Assembly: GCA_035934555.1 (NCBI GenBank)
Contig: DASYXT010000067.1
Span: 47,843-111,842 of the forward strand
Length of the DNA: 64,000 nucleotides
Origin: DASYXT01 sp035934555
Lineage (GTDB): Bacteria; Verrucomicrobiota; Verrucomicrobiia; Limisphaerales; UBA8199
Direction of reading: 5' to 3'
Shown here: positions 50,301-58,652 of the stretch, in pieces
Layout of the letters: every line of letters starts with the position of its first letter
Numbering within the stretch: the first letter of the stretch is position 1
Program-made: the position numbers and the translations under genes
The notes under the pieces: generated by a model
Database searches by the model: none
The model's input: only the letters and a program-made list of their open reading frames with translations
What the model was told of the DNA's origin: nothing

Positions 50301-52562
50301 GACGGATCGCTGCGCAGTCAAATTGCTGACCACGACACTGAGGCTGTTGCTCAAAATGCGAGCGGCATCGAACACCTCGATGCCGATAGTGCTCGGCGCG
50401 GTGTAGCTCGGGCGGTCCAGCAGGATAGAGCCGGTGCCCGGCCTGATCAGGTCGGCTGAAGAAACTAGCGCGAAATCCTGGTCGATTGCCGGCGTGTTGG
50501 TCAGCGCGTCCTGGACGATGTGGCTGCCGCGCACCCGGATTAAATAATCACCCGGCGCGGGTTGCGAGAGCAGGACGCCTTCAACGTTGTTAATCCGGTC
50601 AGGCGTCGGCGGATTGGGAACGGATTCACCGGCGCCGAACTGGTTGCCGCGATAGAGGGTCCCATCGGGAGCGACGACTTCCAGGTCCAGGTCGTTGACC
50701 AACGCGGCCTGCGCACCGGGAAACCCCGGCACGTCGGTGTAGGCTAGCGTCACTTTGAGCGGTTCGTTCGTGCTCTGCACAAATACGTGCTGCGAGTACA
50801 CCTGCCCGTTGGTTAGCGGCACGGCCTGGTCGAGATATTGGTAAAAGCGCGGAGCGGTGTTGACATTTGATACGACAATATTGGTCAGGTTGATCCGCCC
50901 CCAGCCCTCGTCATTATTGGGCACGGGGCCGGGCCCGCCATTAGCCTCATCCAGTTCGTCAGCCGAATTGATCAACGCTGCTTTGACCAGGGCAGGGGAG
51001 GGCGTCGCGTTGTTGTGGGTATTTTGATAAAACTGCACGAACACTGCGGCCGCACCTGCCGCGTGCGGCCCCGACATGCTGGTCCCGCCCATGTACACGT
51101 AAAAATTATCGATCGGCGACCATGCGATGGACGCTTCGTTCGGCGCCGCCGCCGACGCCGCCGAGGCAATCCAGGTGCCGGGCGCGACGAGGTCCGGCTT
51201 AATTCGGCCGTCGGCGCATGGACCGCGACTGGAGAAATCGGCCATTGTATCCGGGCCATCGGCGTAGAGACCGTAAGTCATCGCCAGAGTGCCCGCCTGG
51301 TTTTCAGATGCCCCGGTCGCGATGACGTTCTTGCCCGTTGCCGGGCTGTCGAGAGTCTGCGAGTCCGGTCCCGCGTTCCCGGCGGAGAACTCGAGGATGT
51401 ACGGCTGGTCGCCCGGGGTGCCGGGGTCGGCGTCGCGCACCAACTCGTCGAATTGCGCCGCATCCGTATCATAATCGCCCTGCACATCGCTGCCCCAACT
51501 GTTCGACGCGACCTTCGCTCCGTGACGAACAGCGTCCGTTGTGAGCGTCTCGTCACTCGGGAAGGGGCTGACCTCGTTGGCATTGCTGTCGAAAATACGT
51601 TCGATAAAGAGCGTCGCGGCCGATGCGACGCCCAGGCCATAGAAGGCGCCGGTGTTGGTGTCGGTTTCGCCGGTAGCCGCGTTGCCGGCGACGATGCCGG
51701 CGCAATGAGTGCCATGGCCATAACCGTCGGAGCCGTCGGTCAACGCGCCATAATACTGGAACCCCGAGACGCGCCCGCGCAAATCCGGGTGCATCGTATT
51801 GGTATTGCCCGAATCCAGTCCAGTATCGGCGACGCAAACAGTGACATTAGTGCCCGTGAATCCCATTTGCTGCGTCAGCGTCGGCGTGGCAACCCGGCCG
51901 TCATCGCCGCCGACGATCTTTGCAGCCGCTTCATCGACCAGCCTCCGCTTCGGCGCGTTTTCGATCCATAACACCGCGCTGGCAGCGGCCAATGCCTCGA
52001 GCTGTTTCGGCGGCAAAAGCCCGCGTAAAATCGTCCCTTGCCGCAGGTGGCTCTCGGAATGAACCGCGCTGAGCAGCGACCGCACCCCTTGGATGTCAGA
52101 CGCGGCAGCCCGCGGCGCGAGCAGGATGCTCACTGCGAGGTCCTGATTATTTGTCGCGGCCTGGGCCAGCGCAGCCAGGCGCGGGTGAATTTTATAGCCG
52201 GGTTGGTACGGCCCGAACCATCGCACAAAGGGCATCCCGGCCAAAGTGTCTGGCGCGACCTGGCTAAGCCGCGCAACAAACGCATTGTCGGGCACGTATT
52301 TTACCAGGTCCACACCCGCCGCGCGCAGTTCGGCCCGCCGCACCGCATCCGGGGGAGTAGTCAACTGAACCAGAAAGAGGCCAGAGAGCGGAGTTGCGGC
52401 CTGCAAATGGGCGGTCATTGCCTGACGTTGTGAAGCGGAAGCCGGATCGATGACCTCGTTGCGAAGCCGGATGCTTTGGCCAAGGGCCCCAGCGCATGAA
52501 AACACGGCCAGCAGCAACAGGGCCAACAACCTGCCGCTGGTTCGCCAAAAACAATCAGCCAT
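47307..52562 (-). CDS. Large secreted subtilisin-like (S8) protease
   Basis: About 1751 residues from ATG 52562, which gives a signal peptide ending near ALGQ; the ATG 21 codons upstream is rejected. An N-terminal propeptide-like region (30-215) precedes the S8 domain with Asp246 (VADTGLD), His283 (GHGTHCAG), Asn396 (SAGN) and Ser495 (GGTSMSGPH). A jelly-roll domain follows, then two similar modules (each a beta domain plus a fibronectin III-like domain with TYYYVILSADAAGN / VYYYQVVSRDQAGN), a MAM/CBM-like jelly roll, and a C-terminal 70 residues ending in WFYRLQVQP, the same module as in the genes at 32645 and 34350. Probably extracellular or surface-bound; divergent from frr. Confidence 0.9.
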   Translation of the reverse strand: MADCFWRTSGRLLALLLLAVFSCAGALGQSIRLRNEVIDPASASQRQAMTAHLQAATPLSGLFLVQLTTPPDAVRRAELRAAGVDLVKYVPDNAFVARLSQVAPDTLAGMPFVRWFGPYQPGYKIHPRLAALAQAATNNQDLAVSILLAPRAAASDIQGVRSLLSAVHSESHLRQGTILRGLLPPKQLEALAAASAVLWIENAPKRRLVDEAAAKIVGGDDGRVATPTLTQQMGFTGTNVTVCVADTGLDSGNTNTMHPDLRGRVSGFQYYGALTDGSDGYGHGTHCAGIVAGNAATGETDTNTGAFYGLGVASAATLFIERIFDSNANEVSPFPSDETLTTDAVRHGAKVASNSWGSDVQGDYDTDAAQFDELVRDADPGTPGDQPYILEFSAGNAGPDSQTLDSPATGKNVIATGASENQAGTLAMTYGLYADGPDTMADFSSRGPCADGRIKPDLVAPGTWIASAASAAAPNEASIAWSPIDNFYVYMGGTSMSGPHAAGAAAVFVQFYQNTHNNATPSPALVKAALINSADELDEANGGPGPVPNNDEGWGRINLTNIVVSNVNTAPRFYQYLDQAVPLTNGQVYSQHVFVQSTNEPLKVTLAYTDVPGFPGAQAALVNDLDLEVVAPDGTLYRGNQFGAGESVPNPPTPDRINNVEGVLLSQPAPGDYLIRVRGSHIVQDALTNTPAIDQDFALVSSADLIRPGTGSILLDRPSYTAPSTIGIEVFDAARILSNSLSVVVSNLTAQRSVSEVLLAAGGYGAFTGSVATVTGAAGAGQIQIANGDLLEADYVDAGGVRRRASAVGDLVPPTISAVSAGSDVGVLTVTWQTTQPATSIVVYGTNRANLNLGVTNLALVTSHEVKLTRLVVGATYYYVILSADAAGNVGSNNNGGADFSFIGIATPTVLVVDAYDTAAESSNGSTVIPDSAYTNVLASAGISFGFWKVIDRGSPQLADLQPFPVVIWRLTDDQVNYGVDSYGLPDPSATNNTLSAGQQFMIQSYLNGGGSFFMASMGVLSQLGDVPFRRNVLQVAGFIQNPDPPAPCSDCDEDFGVPSFLGAPAALADGAYVTLDYSNYPSFDLGLGEVYGPDFSDTFTPSAAARAVTFESASGKPCGMSYPNFGVDSPGRVVFFSFPFDAIPTNGPAPSNASSLMQNVVAFLAPGANGKAVVLLDNTAYTTNDLLTVELGDSALAGSGQAQISFSASSRTNVVTVTVSEMTHPGLFKGTLNLVAGPAGTNQLQVQNRDTLTATYFDAAAGHNATATATIDTVPPVISQVAAASDYYDARVTWLTSKPADSSVQYGESMLPDRSAYVAALVTNHTVTVSGLSANRVYYYQVVSRDQAGNTTIDNNNGAMYTFQTQRAPTPPWFDNLETGATGWSVVPDPVNGSDQNWALGTPNNGLVTSAYSGSNAWGSDLDGNQNFTLASSYLYAPVIDLTGFQSATLTFWDVYDFSRVDPTFGLYYEDGIIYVSTNSSTPPGNLPMVEDFAGAAAPAWQQEMVDLTPFVGQTIQVVFYYEGVPIGDTMYGWTIDDIRITGVAAGGTINIRKNLGQGTWSLSSLSPLGLAPLQSGIATSASISNAPGQYVVQFSAVPFYITPPGQTNTLSAGATLNFNGNYTFLDANHNGISDAWELYYFGEVSTNRTMTTDTDHNGMSDYAKFIAGINPTNPAAVFGFTSEKSLGTRAVQLQWPVVADRLYQLSTSSNLVSWSPLTGWLQPTNSQTMTYAVTNATAAPWFYRLQVQP

Positions 52563-52672
52563 TGTAAAACAATACTCCCTCGGGCGACTTCCAACAAGCG
52601 GGAAGAATACGTTTGTATCTGCCAAATTTGTTGAATGACATTGCCCGGCGGCTTTGTTACTTTTCCGGCCCT

Positions 52673-53233
52673 ATGACACTGGACGACTTTTTACTCGAAG
52701 CCGAAGACAAAATGAGCAAGACCGAACAGGTCGTCATTAGCGAGTTTGCCGGCGTGCGCACCGGCAAAGCCTCCCCCGCCTTGGTCGAAAATCTCCTGGT
52801 CGAAGTTTATGGCTCGCAAATGCGCGTGCGTGAATTGGCCGGCATCACGACGCCGGAACCTCGCACGCTGGCGATTCAGCCTTGGGATGCCAACTCGCTG
52901 CACCCCATCGAGAAGGCAATCCAGAAAAGCAACCTCGGGCTGACCCCCTCGGTCCAGGGCCGGCTCATTCGCATCTTTTTCCCCGAGCTCAGCGAGGAAC
53001 GGCGGCAGGAATTCGTCAAAATCATCCGCAAGATGGCTGAGGACGGCCGGGTCGCTATCCGCCACGTCCGCCGCGATGCCATGGAGCAGTTAAAGAAGCA
53101 CGCCCACGATAGCGGTGTCACCGAGGACGATGTCAAGCACACCGAAAAAGAGCTGCAAAAACTCACCGACGAGTACATCGCCAAGATCGATCAACACGTC
53201 GCGACCAAGGAAAAAGAAATCATGACCGTTTGA
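52673..53233 (+). CDS. frr: Ribosome recycling factor
   Basis: A 186-residue RRF of normal length that splits post-termination ribosomes with EF-G. Family motifs seen are FAGVRTGKASPALVENLLVEVYGS, GITTPEPRTLAIQPWD, AIQKSNLGLTPSVQG and the long final helix 'VRRDAMEQLKKHAHDSGVTEDD'. ATG 52673 fits the usual N-terminus; a start 20 codons upstream is not needed. The usual neighbours pyrH, tsf and rpsB are absent; the gene is divergent from the S8 protease and followed directly by a repeat element. Confidence 0.96.
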   Translation: MTLDDFLLEAEDKMSKTEQVVISEFAGVRTGKASPALVENLLVEVYGSQMRVRELAGITTPEPRTLAIQPWDANSLHPIEKAIQKSNLGLTPSVQGRLIRIFFPELSEERRQEFVKIIRKMAEDGRVAIRHVRRDAMEQLKKHAHDSGVTEDDVKHTEKELQKLTDEYIAKIDQHVATKEKEIMTV

Positions 53234-53337
53234 CGGCGCGCGGACTTTCAGTCTGCAGCAATCCTCAAACGTGCCGTCGCTGCCGGCGCGCCGTTGGATG
53301 TTTGTGCATTGCTGCGGACTAAAAGTCCGCAGCTCCG
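53234..53337. repeat. Nested terminal-inverted-repeat element, divergent copy (104 bp)
   Basis: Starts CGGCGCGCGGACTTTCAGTC on the base after the frr stop codon and ends AAAGTCCGCAGCTCCG. The inner palindromes and the GCAGCAAT/ATTGCTGC steps are kept, while the interior differs from the other copies. It separates frr from the HAD-Nudix gene. Confidence 0.88.
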
Positions 53338-53374
53338 GGGTTGCCCGCGGTCCCCGGCAGGGTACACTCAGAAG

Positions 53375-54451
53375 GTGATTCGGAACGTTATTTTCGATTG
53401 GTCGGGCACGCTGGTAGATGATTTGCCGGCGGTGTGGGAGGCGACTAATTACGTCCTGACGCAGGCGGAGCGCGCGGAATTGACGCTCGAGCAGTTTCGC
53501 GCTGAGTTCTGCCTGCCCTTTACGCTCTTCTACGATCGGCATGTGCCCCACGTGCCGCTGCCCCAACTCGAAACCTGGTTCCACAGCCGCTTCCGCCAGG
53601 TCCAGGGCTCCGTTTGCGAGTTGCCGCATGCCCGCGAGTTCCTGGAATTTTGCCGCGCCCGCAAGCTGCGCACCTTTCTGCTCAGCACCGTGCATCGCGA
53701 GCATTTCGCCGTGCAGGCCCGCGCGACCGGGTTTGCTGAGTACCTGGAAAAGCCCTACCTGAACGTCTGGGACAAACGGCAAAAAATTCATGAAATCCTC
53801 CAGGAGAATAACCTCGTTCCCGGGGAGACGCTGTTCGTCGGCGATATGCAGCATGACATCGAGACGGCCAAGCACGGCGGTGTGCGTTCGTGCGCTGTGC
53901 TGACAGGCTATAACACGCTGAGCCAGCTCCGCGCCGCCGAGCCGGACCTGATCGTCGAACATCTAGGCGAACTGAAGGAAGTGCTGGAGAGCACCGACCT
54001 CGATCTCAGCCGGCCTGCGGAAGGCGCGCTATCTCCGCGCCCGATCGTGACGGTGGGAGGCCTCATTCTTGATCAGGACGACCGTGTGCTGATGATTCGC
54101 ACACACAAATGGTCCAATTTATGGGGCATTCCCGGCGGCAAAATCAAGTGGGGCGAAGCGGCCACCGACGCACTGCACCGCGAAATTCTGGAGGAAACCG
54201 GCTTGGCGGTGCGCGACGTCCAATTCGTGCTCGTCCAGGATTGCATTCATTCGAAAGAATTTTATCGCGACGCGCACTTTGTTCTGCTCAACTACACCTG
54301 CCGGTGCGGAGCCAACCCGGTGGTGAGGTTGAATGATGAAGCCCGGGAATTCCGGTGGCTGACAACCCAGGCCGCCCTGGCGCTGCCCTTAAATCAGCCC
54401 ACGCGCACGCTGTTGCTGGCCGTCGCCACCGCCGTCGCCGCCGTGGCTTAA
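53375..54451 (+). CDS. HAD phosphatase - Nudix hydrolase fusion
   Basis: About 358 residues from GTG 53375; the in-frame upstream ATG lies inside the repeat element. Residues 1-215 are a HAD hydrolase of the phosphoglycolate phosphatase type: nucleophile motif FDWSGTLVDD, Ser/Thr motif LLSTVH, and motif IV VGDMQHDIETAK. Residues about 225-355 are a Nudix domain with a complete box GGKIKWGE...REILEETGL. Two phosphohydrolase steps in one chain suggest sequential dephosphorylation of a nucleoside or sugar diphosphate. It is 12 bases upstream of folB; a role in trimming dihydroneopterin triphosphate is possible but only inferred from the neighbourhood. Confidence 0.85.
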   Translation: MIRNVIFDWSGTLVDDLPAVWEATNYVLTQAERAELTLEQFRAEFCLPFTLFYDRHVPHVPLPQLETWFHSRFRQVQGSVCELPHAREFLEFCRARKLRTFLLSTVHREHFAVQARATGFAEYLEKPYLNVWDKRQKIHEILQENNLVPGETLFVGDMQHDIETAKHGGVRSCAVLTGYNTLSQLRAAEPDLIVEHLGELKEVLESTDLDLSRPAEGALSPRPIVTVGGLILDQDDRVLMIRTHKWSNLWGIPGGKIKWGEAATDALHREILEETGLAVRDVQFVLVQDCIHSKEFYRDAHFVLLNYTCRCGANPVVRLNDEAREFRWLTTQAALALPLNQPTRTLLLAVATAVAAVA

Positions 54452-54463
54452 TTACATTAGACT

Positions 54464-54817
54464 ATGTCGCGAATTACCATTGTGGATTTGGAAGTGCATT
54501 ACTGCACCGGTATTACCGATGAGGAGCGGGCCAAACCCCAGCGCTTGCTCTTAACGGTGGATATGAAGTTTGATTTCACCACAGCTTCCATCACCGACCG
54601 GATCGAAAAGACCATCAACTACCAGGCCGTAGCGGAGGACCTGTTAAAATTCGGTGATGACCGCAGCTGGAAGCTAATCGAGAAACTCGTGGCAAACATC
54701 GCCGATATGATTCTCACCCGGTACAAAGCCGAATCCGTGCTCGTCGAGGTGAAGAAGTTCGCGGTCCCGCAGGCGAGATACGTCGCCGTGAGTTTGACAC
54801 GCGCGCGCGGGCGGTGA
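54464..54817 (+). CDS. folB: Dihydroneopterin aldolase
   Basis: A 117-residue FolB-family enzyme of folate synthesis that cleaves 7,8-dihydroneopterin. Motifs: YCTGITDEERAKPQ with the conserved Glu, TINYQAVAEDLL, LIEKLVANIADMIL and VEVKKFAVPQA with the catalytic Lys. The family also includes FolX and related epimerases, so the exact activity is inferred. It follows the HAD-Nudix gene by 12 bases on the same strand, probably in one operon. Confidence 0.92.
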   Translation: MSRITIVDLEVHYCTGITDEERAKPQRLLLTVDMKFDFTTASITDRIEKTINYQAVAEDLLKFGDDRSWKLIEKLVANIADMILTRYKAESVLVEVKKFAVPQARYVAVSLTRARGR

Positions 54818-54821
54818 GCCA

Positions 54822-57596
54822 TCAATGATCAGCCGGCAACCCCTTTTCGCGCCGGTTGGTTCTGCGCATCGGCGGCTCAGTCTGCCTTGGCCGAGAGGTT
54901 TTGACCACCTGCACGCAGGCGCAAACCAGCCCAACCGCGATACCAGCCAGGCTGACATACAGCGCGAGCAAGGGGGGGCGGAAGCGGAACTCAACGATGT
55001 GGGAGCCTGCGGGAACAAAAACACCCTGCATCAGATAATTGCAGCGCAACAATTGCGCTGGGTGGCCATCGAGACGGACCCGCCAGTTGGGGTCAAAGCG
55101 GTTATTCAACAGCAGCACCGAAGGCTGCTCCGCCCGGGTGCGAAGCACGACCTCTCTTGGCGCATAACTTTCGAAGTGCACATCTTGCGAGAGCTGGTTT
55201 GTGCCTGGGCTGGGCAGCAAGCCGCCAGGTGGGCTGGTCACCAGGACATCCTGCTCGGGCGCGAAGGTCGGCTCGGTCAATTGCTTCAGCGCGGCCGCCT
55301 GGGTTGCAGCAAGTTCCCAGCGGGCGTACAAGGACGCGCGCGGCAGCGCCCCGGTGAATTCATACAAGGCAAAGCGGCCATCGGCTCTCGGCGTGACGGT
55401 GAGGTCTTCCAGGCGCTTGGGAGCTTTGATCCCGGGCTTGGCGACAAAATCGAAGCGGTCAACCACCCGAAAGCGCTTTTGAACGGGATCCACTCTGCGA
55501 TTCAAAAAACCCTCCAAGGCCGCCAGCCCAATGACGTAGCGGGCATTGGTAAGCTCCCAGCGCCGTGGCAGCAACCGGCTCATTTCAGCGGCACTTTTTG
55601 GACTAAAGGCCGCATCAAAGTCCGCCAGGTCTTCCGGCTGGCGCGCCATTTGCGCGATCTCGATGGATTGGATATTGTAATAAGGAAACAACCGCTCGAT
55701 AAGCTCGATATCGTAATACTGCCGAATCTGTCCTTCGAACTTGCCAAGCGACTCGGGCAAACGAAAATCCTCACTGAACCACGACGCTTCGAACCATGAC
55801 GGTAAGACAGTGACACGCTGCTGCCAGGAATGCGGACGGAGCCGGTCCACCAGGGGGTTAGTGGCGTATTCCTTCACATAATTCTGATAAGTAATCCATG
55901 GGAGATCGGCTCGCACTAAATCCGCCACCACAACGACGCCCAGCAGCCAGATGCCCCATCGGGCCCGCTGGCAGCTAAAGAACCCTCTGAAGGCCAGCGT
56001 CAGCAGCGCCAGCGTCAATCCCAGGAACAGCATGAACCAACCGACCTGCTGTACGCTGAACGCGGAAATTTGTTCAGCAATCGCACCGGGAAAATCCACA
56101 TACTCGAGGTAACGCTCCAATTTCGGTTGCTGCTGTGCATAAGCCCACCACCCGATACCGGCGGCCAGCCAGACCAACAATGTGCCAGCAAGCCAGCGCC
56201 GATCAAACCGACTAAGTTGCCCTCCCAGTGCCGGTGAGGTAGCTCGATTCCGGCCGCGGGGCGGCGGGGCTTGGGGACGTTCCCCTTTGGGCCGGACCAA
56301 GTACCCTCGACCGAGCGCGTCTATCCCGTAAGCAAATAAAACCACCAAAGCGAAACTCAGCGGATACAGAAATTTAACCGGATTCCGCATGCTCGAGAAG
56401 AACGGGAATCTGAACAGCAGCCGGTAAAAGGGAGCAAACCTGCCAAAGGCCAGCAGCAACGAAATGAGGCCGCCGGCGGACCAAAACCAAATCCAGCGGC
56501 ATTGGGCCAAACTGAAAGGCGAATCACGCCGACGCCATGCTTGGGCCGCGGCCCACAGTGCAAGCAGCACCACCGGGATTCCCGCATAGAATCCGCCCCC
56601 GACATACCTTTTGTACCCCGCAGGCGGTTCCCCAGGTTTGCCCTCCCGGTAGTAATCGGCCATCGCCGGGGCGCGGCCGATCCTGCCCCAATAATTTGCC
56701 CCATCACCGGAATCCATCCGATAGCCGAACAGGCCGGGCACGACCAGGCTGAGGGTTTCGGTTTTGGGCATGCTCCATTGAGTGATCCAATCCCAGCGAG
56801 CATTCCGCTCGTCCGCCCCCGACACCGGGGCGGCGATCCCTTGCACCTGCGTGCTCACCAGCACCGTCACTGCCTGAGCCGCAATCACCCCCGCGAATGA
56901 GGCTGTGACAACCAGCCGGCCAGCGGTTAAGCCCAGCCCGCGCAAACGCAGCCCTTGTTCCGCCCAGGGCTGGTACAGAACCCAAACCGCAAGGCACAAA
57001 CTGAACAGCGCTCCAATGTCCGCCCCTTCGCTGACCGCTATCCCCACCGCGAACCCTGCCAGCAGCGTTTGCACCCAACTTCGCGCCCCGGCAGTTCCGA
57101 CCAGCGCGGCCAAAGCCAGAAAAATCATCGCCGCGGTCAACGGGTGTGAGGCGACCCCCCAGCATGCAGCGGAGAAAAAGCTCGAATTGAGCATCGCCAC
57201 CAAGCCGCCCAACACACACGCGGCGGGCGCCAGCTTCAGCCGTCGGAAAAATGTCCACGCCGATACTCCGAGGATCAGCAAAGCCAATGGAGCGTAGAAC
57301 TTGGAAAATCCGACTGGCCCGAGCAGCAGCCGCAAGCCGCTGCTGATGTTGGGCAACGCGCCACCTTCACGAATACCCATGACATTAAGGTCCTGCCAGG
57401 CGCCGCTGAAAATATCCGGCAGCCGATGACATTGCGACACCAGCCGCCCCAACGGTCCATCATTGGAAAACAGCACCTGGCCCGGAAAAAAGCTCTTGTG
57501 GAATAATAGCGCCAGAAGTGCTCCGGCCAGTACAGCCCCAACGACGGCCTTCCGGCCAGCACGGCTCTCGGTCGAGAGCGCTGTTTTTGCCTCCAT
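54822..57596 (-). CDS. YfhO-type multispanning membrane protein
   Basis: A 924-residue protein with a signal-anchor near residue 20, about eleven to thirteen membrane helices across residues 20-610 and a large C-terminal extracytoplasmic domain (about 620-870) before a last helix near 880-900. Features such as FSNDGPLGRLVSQ early on, FSSMRNPVKFLYPLSFALVVL in the middle and ENRFDPNWRV-like NNRFDPNWRVRLDGHPAQLLR near the end fit the YfhO/GT-C-like membrane protein family, linked to lipoteichoic or glycan modification. It directly follows the sulfotransferase gene (4-base gap), so it may share a pathway of surface glycan or lipid modification. Confidence 0.82.
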   Translation of the reverse strand: MEAKTALSTESRAGRKAVVGAVLAGALLALLFHKSFFPGQVLFSNDGPLGRLVSQCHRLPDIFSGAWQDLNVMGIREGGALPNISSGLRLLLGPVGFSKFYAPLALLILGVSAWTFFRRLKLAPAACVLGGLVAMLNSSFFSAACWGVASHPLTAAMIFLALAALVGTAGARSWVQTLLAGFAVGIAVSEGADIGALFSLCLAVWVLYQPWAEQGLRLRGLGLTAGRLVVTASFAGVIAAQAVTVLVSTQVQGIAAPVSGADERNARWDWITQWSMPKTETLSLVVPGLFGYRMDSGDGANYWGRIGRAPAMADYYREGKPGEPPAGYKRYVGGGFYAGIPVVLLALWAAAQAWRRRDSPFSLAQCRWIWFWSAGGLISLLLAFGRFAPFYRLLFRFPFFSSMRNPVKFLYPLSFALVVLFAYGIDALGRGYLVRPKGERPQAPPPRGRNRATSPALGGQLSRFDRRWLAGTLLVWLAAGIGWWAYAQQQPKLERYLEYVDFPGAIAEQISAFSVQQVGWFMLFLGLTLALLTLAFRGFFSCQRARWGIWLLGVVVVADLVRADLPWITYQNYVKEYATNPLVDRLRPHSWQQRVTVLPSWFEASWFSEDFRLPESLGKFEGQIRQYYDIELIERLFPYYNIQSIEIAQMARQPEDLADFDAAFSPKSAAEMSRLLPRRWELTNARYVIGLAALEGFLNRRVDPVQKRFRVVDRFDFVAKPGIKAPKRLEDLTVTPRADGRFALYEFTGALPRASLYARWELAATQAAALKQLTEPTFAPEQDVLVTSPPGGLLPSPGTNQLSQDVHFESYAPREVVLRTRAEQPSVLLLNNRFDPNWRVRLDGHPAQLLRCNYLMQGVFVPAGSHIVEFRFRPPLLALYVSLAGIAVGLVCACVQVVKTSRPRQTEPPMRRTNRREKGLPADH

Positions 57597-57599
57597 CGC

Positions 57600-58652
57600 T
57601 TATTTGCTCCAGTGCGTCAGGTCGCGTCCCAAAAGCCGGCCAAGCTGATCATTATCAAAGGCAAAATCGGCTTTCAACCGCGCCCGCAAATCCGGTTCAA
57701 GCGGCGGCCGTTTGGCTACCCGGGCATTACAGTGCCATAAGGCCGCTTCGGTGCGGCGCAACGCTCCAAAAACTTTCCGGGGCAGCCAGGGCCGCATGCC
57801 GACACAACTCGAACGGAGCCATGGATCAGCCATTACCCGTTGCAACAGACGGCTTCTAACATATTTATTAGGATTAACAATCCTGAACTGCTGGTCCAGA
57901 CCGCGCGGCGTGACTCCCAGGAACTCCAGGGTCTCCCGCCAGGCCAACACCGGGTTGGCGGCGAAATCATCGTAGATGATGACCTTTACCTGCTCGCGGC
58001 CGAACAACTCGAAATACCGGCGCACCTGCTCGGCATACCTCGCCGTCTCACGATAGACCAGACCTTTGAGGAAGTACGCCGTCCTGCGGGCACCGCGCCC
58101 CGCGCGCCGTTGCTCCTCGGCGGCTAGCGCCTCGCGGAACGTTGGCAGGTGCTCGTTTGCATCAAACAGGAACTGGTAATACAATGAATAAATCATCTCC
58201 GCCGGCTCGCGCAGCATGATCAGAATGCGCGCCTGGGGGTTGAACGCCTTAATCTCAGCAGCCGCTTGCTTCGAGTAGAGATACCAGACCGAGGCCTCCC
58301 CGGCGCTCCGTGCACCATTGGCCTGTTCAAACTCAGTTAAGTACGTCTCCTGGTCGCACCGGGGAAGCCGCGCGCCGAACTCCAGGTCCGCTCCGAAGAG
58401 GTGCATCTCTTTGCGCGCCATGAAAATCTCGGGATGGCTCGATAGGTAATGCGTCATCGCTGTCGTGCCGGACTTTGGCGCGCCAATGATGAAAAAATCC
58501 GGCCGCCGCTGCAAACGTCCCGGCCGAGTCGTTGCTGCGGGTGTCGTGAACACATCCTCATGCGCCGAGCGCGCCGGAAGCGCCGTGCTCGAATCAGTTG
58601 ACGGGCGCGCGCCGGCCACATCCATAAGCTGCTTCTTGAGCGCCTGCCGCAT
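57600..58652 (-). CDS. PAPS-dependent sulfotransferase
   Basis: A 350-residue sulfotransferase domain protein. The 5'-phosphosulfate loop FFIIGAPKSGTT (about 53-64) and the 3'-phosphate-binding strand ILIMLREPAEMIYSLYYQ (about 142-159) are both present, followed by VKVIIYDDFAANP. Such proteins transfer sulfate from PAPS to sugar or lipid hydroxyls. The N-terminal 50 residues are low-complexity and probably flexible. It is upstream of and nearly contiguous with the YfhO-like gene. No PAPS synthesis genes are in the window. Confidence 0.87.
   Translation of the reverse strand: MRQALKKQLMDVAGARPSTDSSTALPARSAHEDVFTTPAATTRPGRLQRRPDFFIIGAPKSGTTAMTHYLSSHPEIFMARKEMHLFGADLEFGARLPRCDQETYLTEFEQANGARSAGEASVWYLYSKQAAAEIKAFNPQARILIMLREPAEMIYSLYYQFLFDANEHLPTFREALAAEEQRRAGRGARRTAYFLKGLVYRETARYAEQVRRYFELFGREQVKVIIYDDFAANPVLAWRETLEFLGVTPRGLDQQFRIVNPNKYVRSRLLQRVMADPWLRSSCVGMRPWLPRKVFGALRRTEAALWHCNARVAKRPPLEPDLRARLKADFAFDNDQLGRLLGRDLTHWSK

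Noticed and set aside
48054..50459. Two plus-strand frames (400 and 321 residues) opposite the S8 protease
   Set aside because: Shadows of the protease's beta-rich modules; rich in Arg/His/Gln with no recognisable domain.
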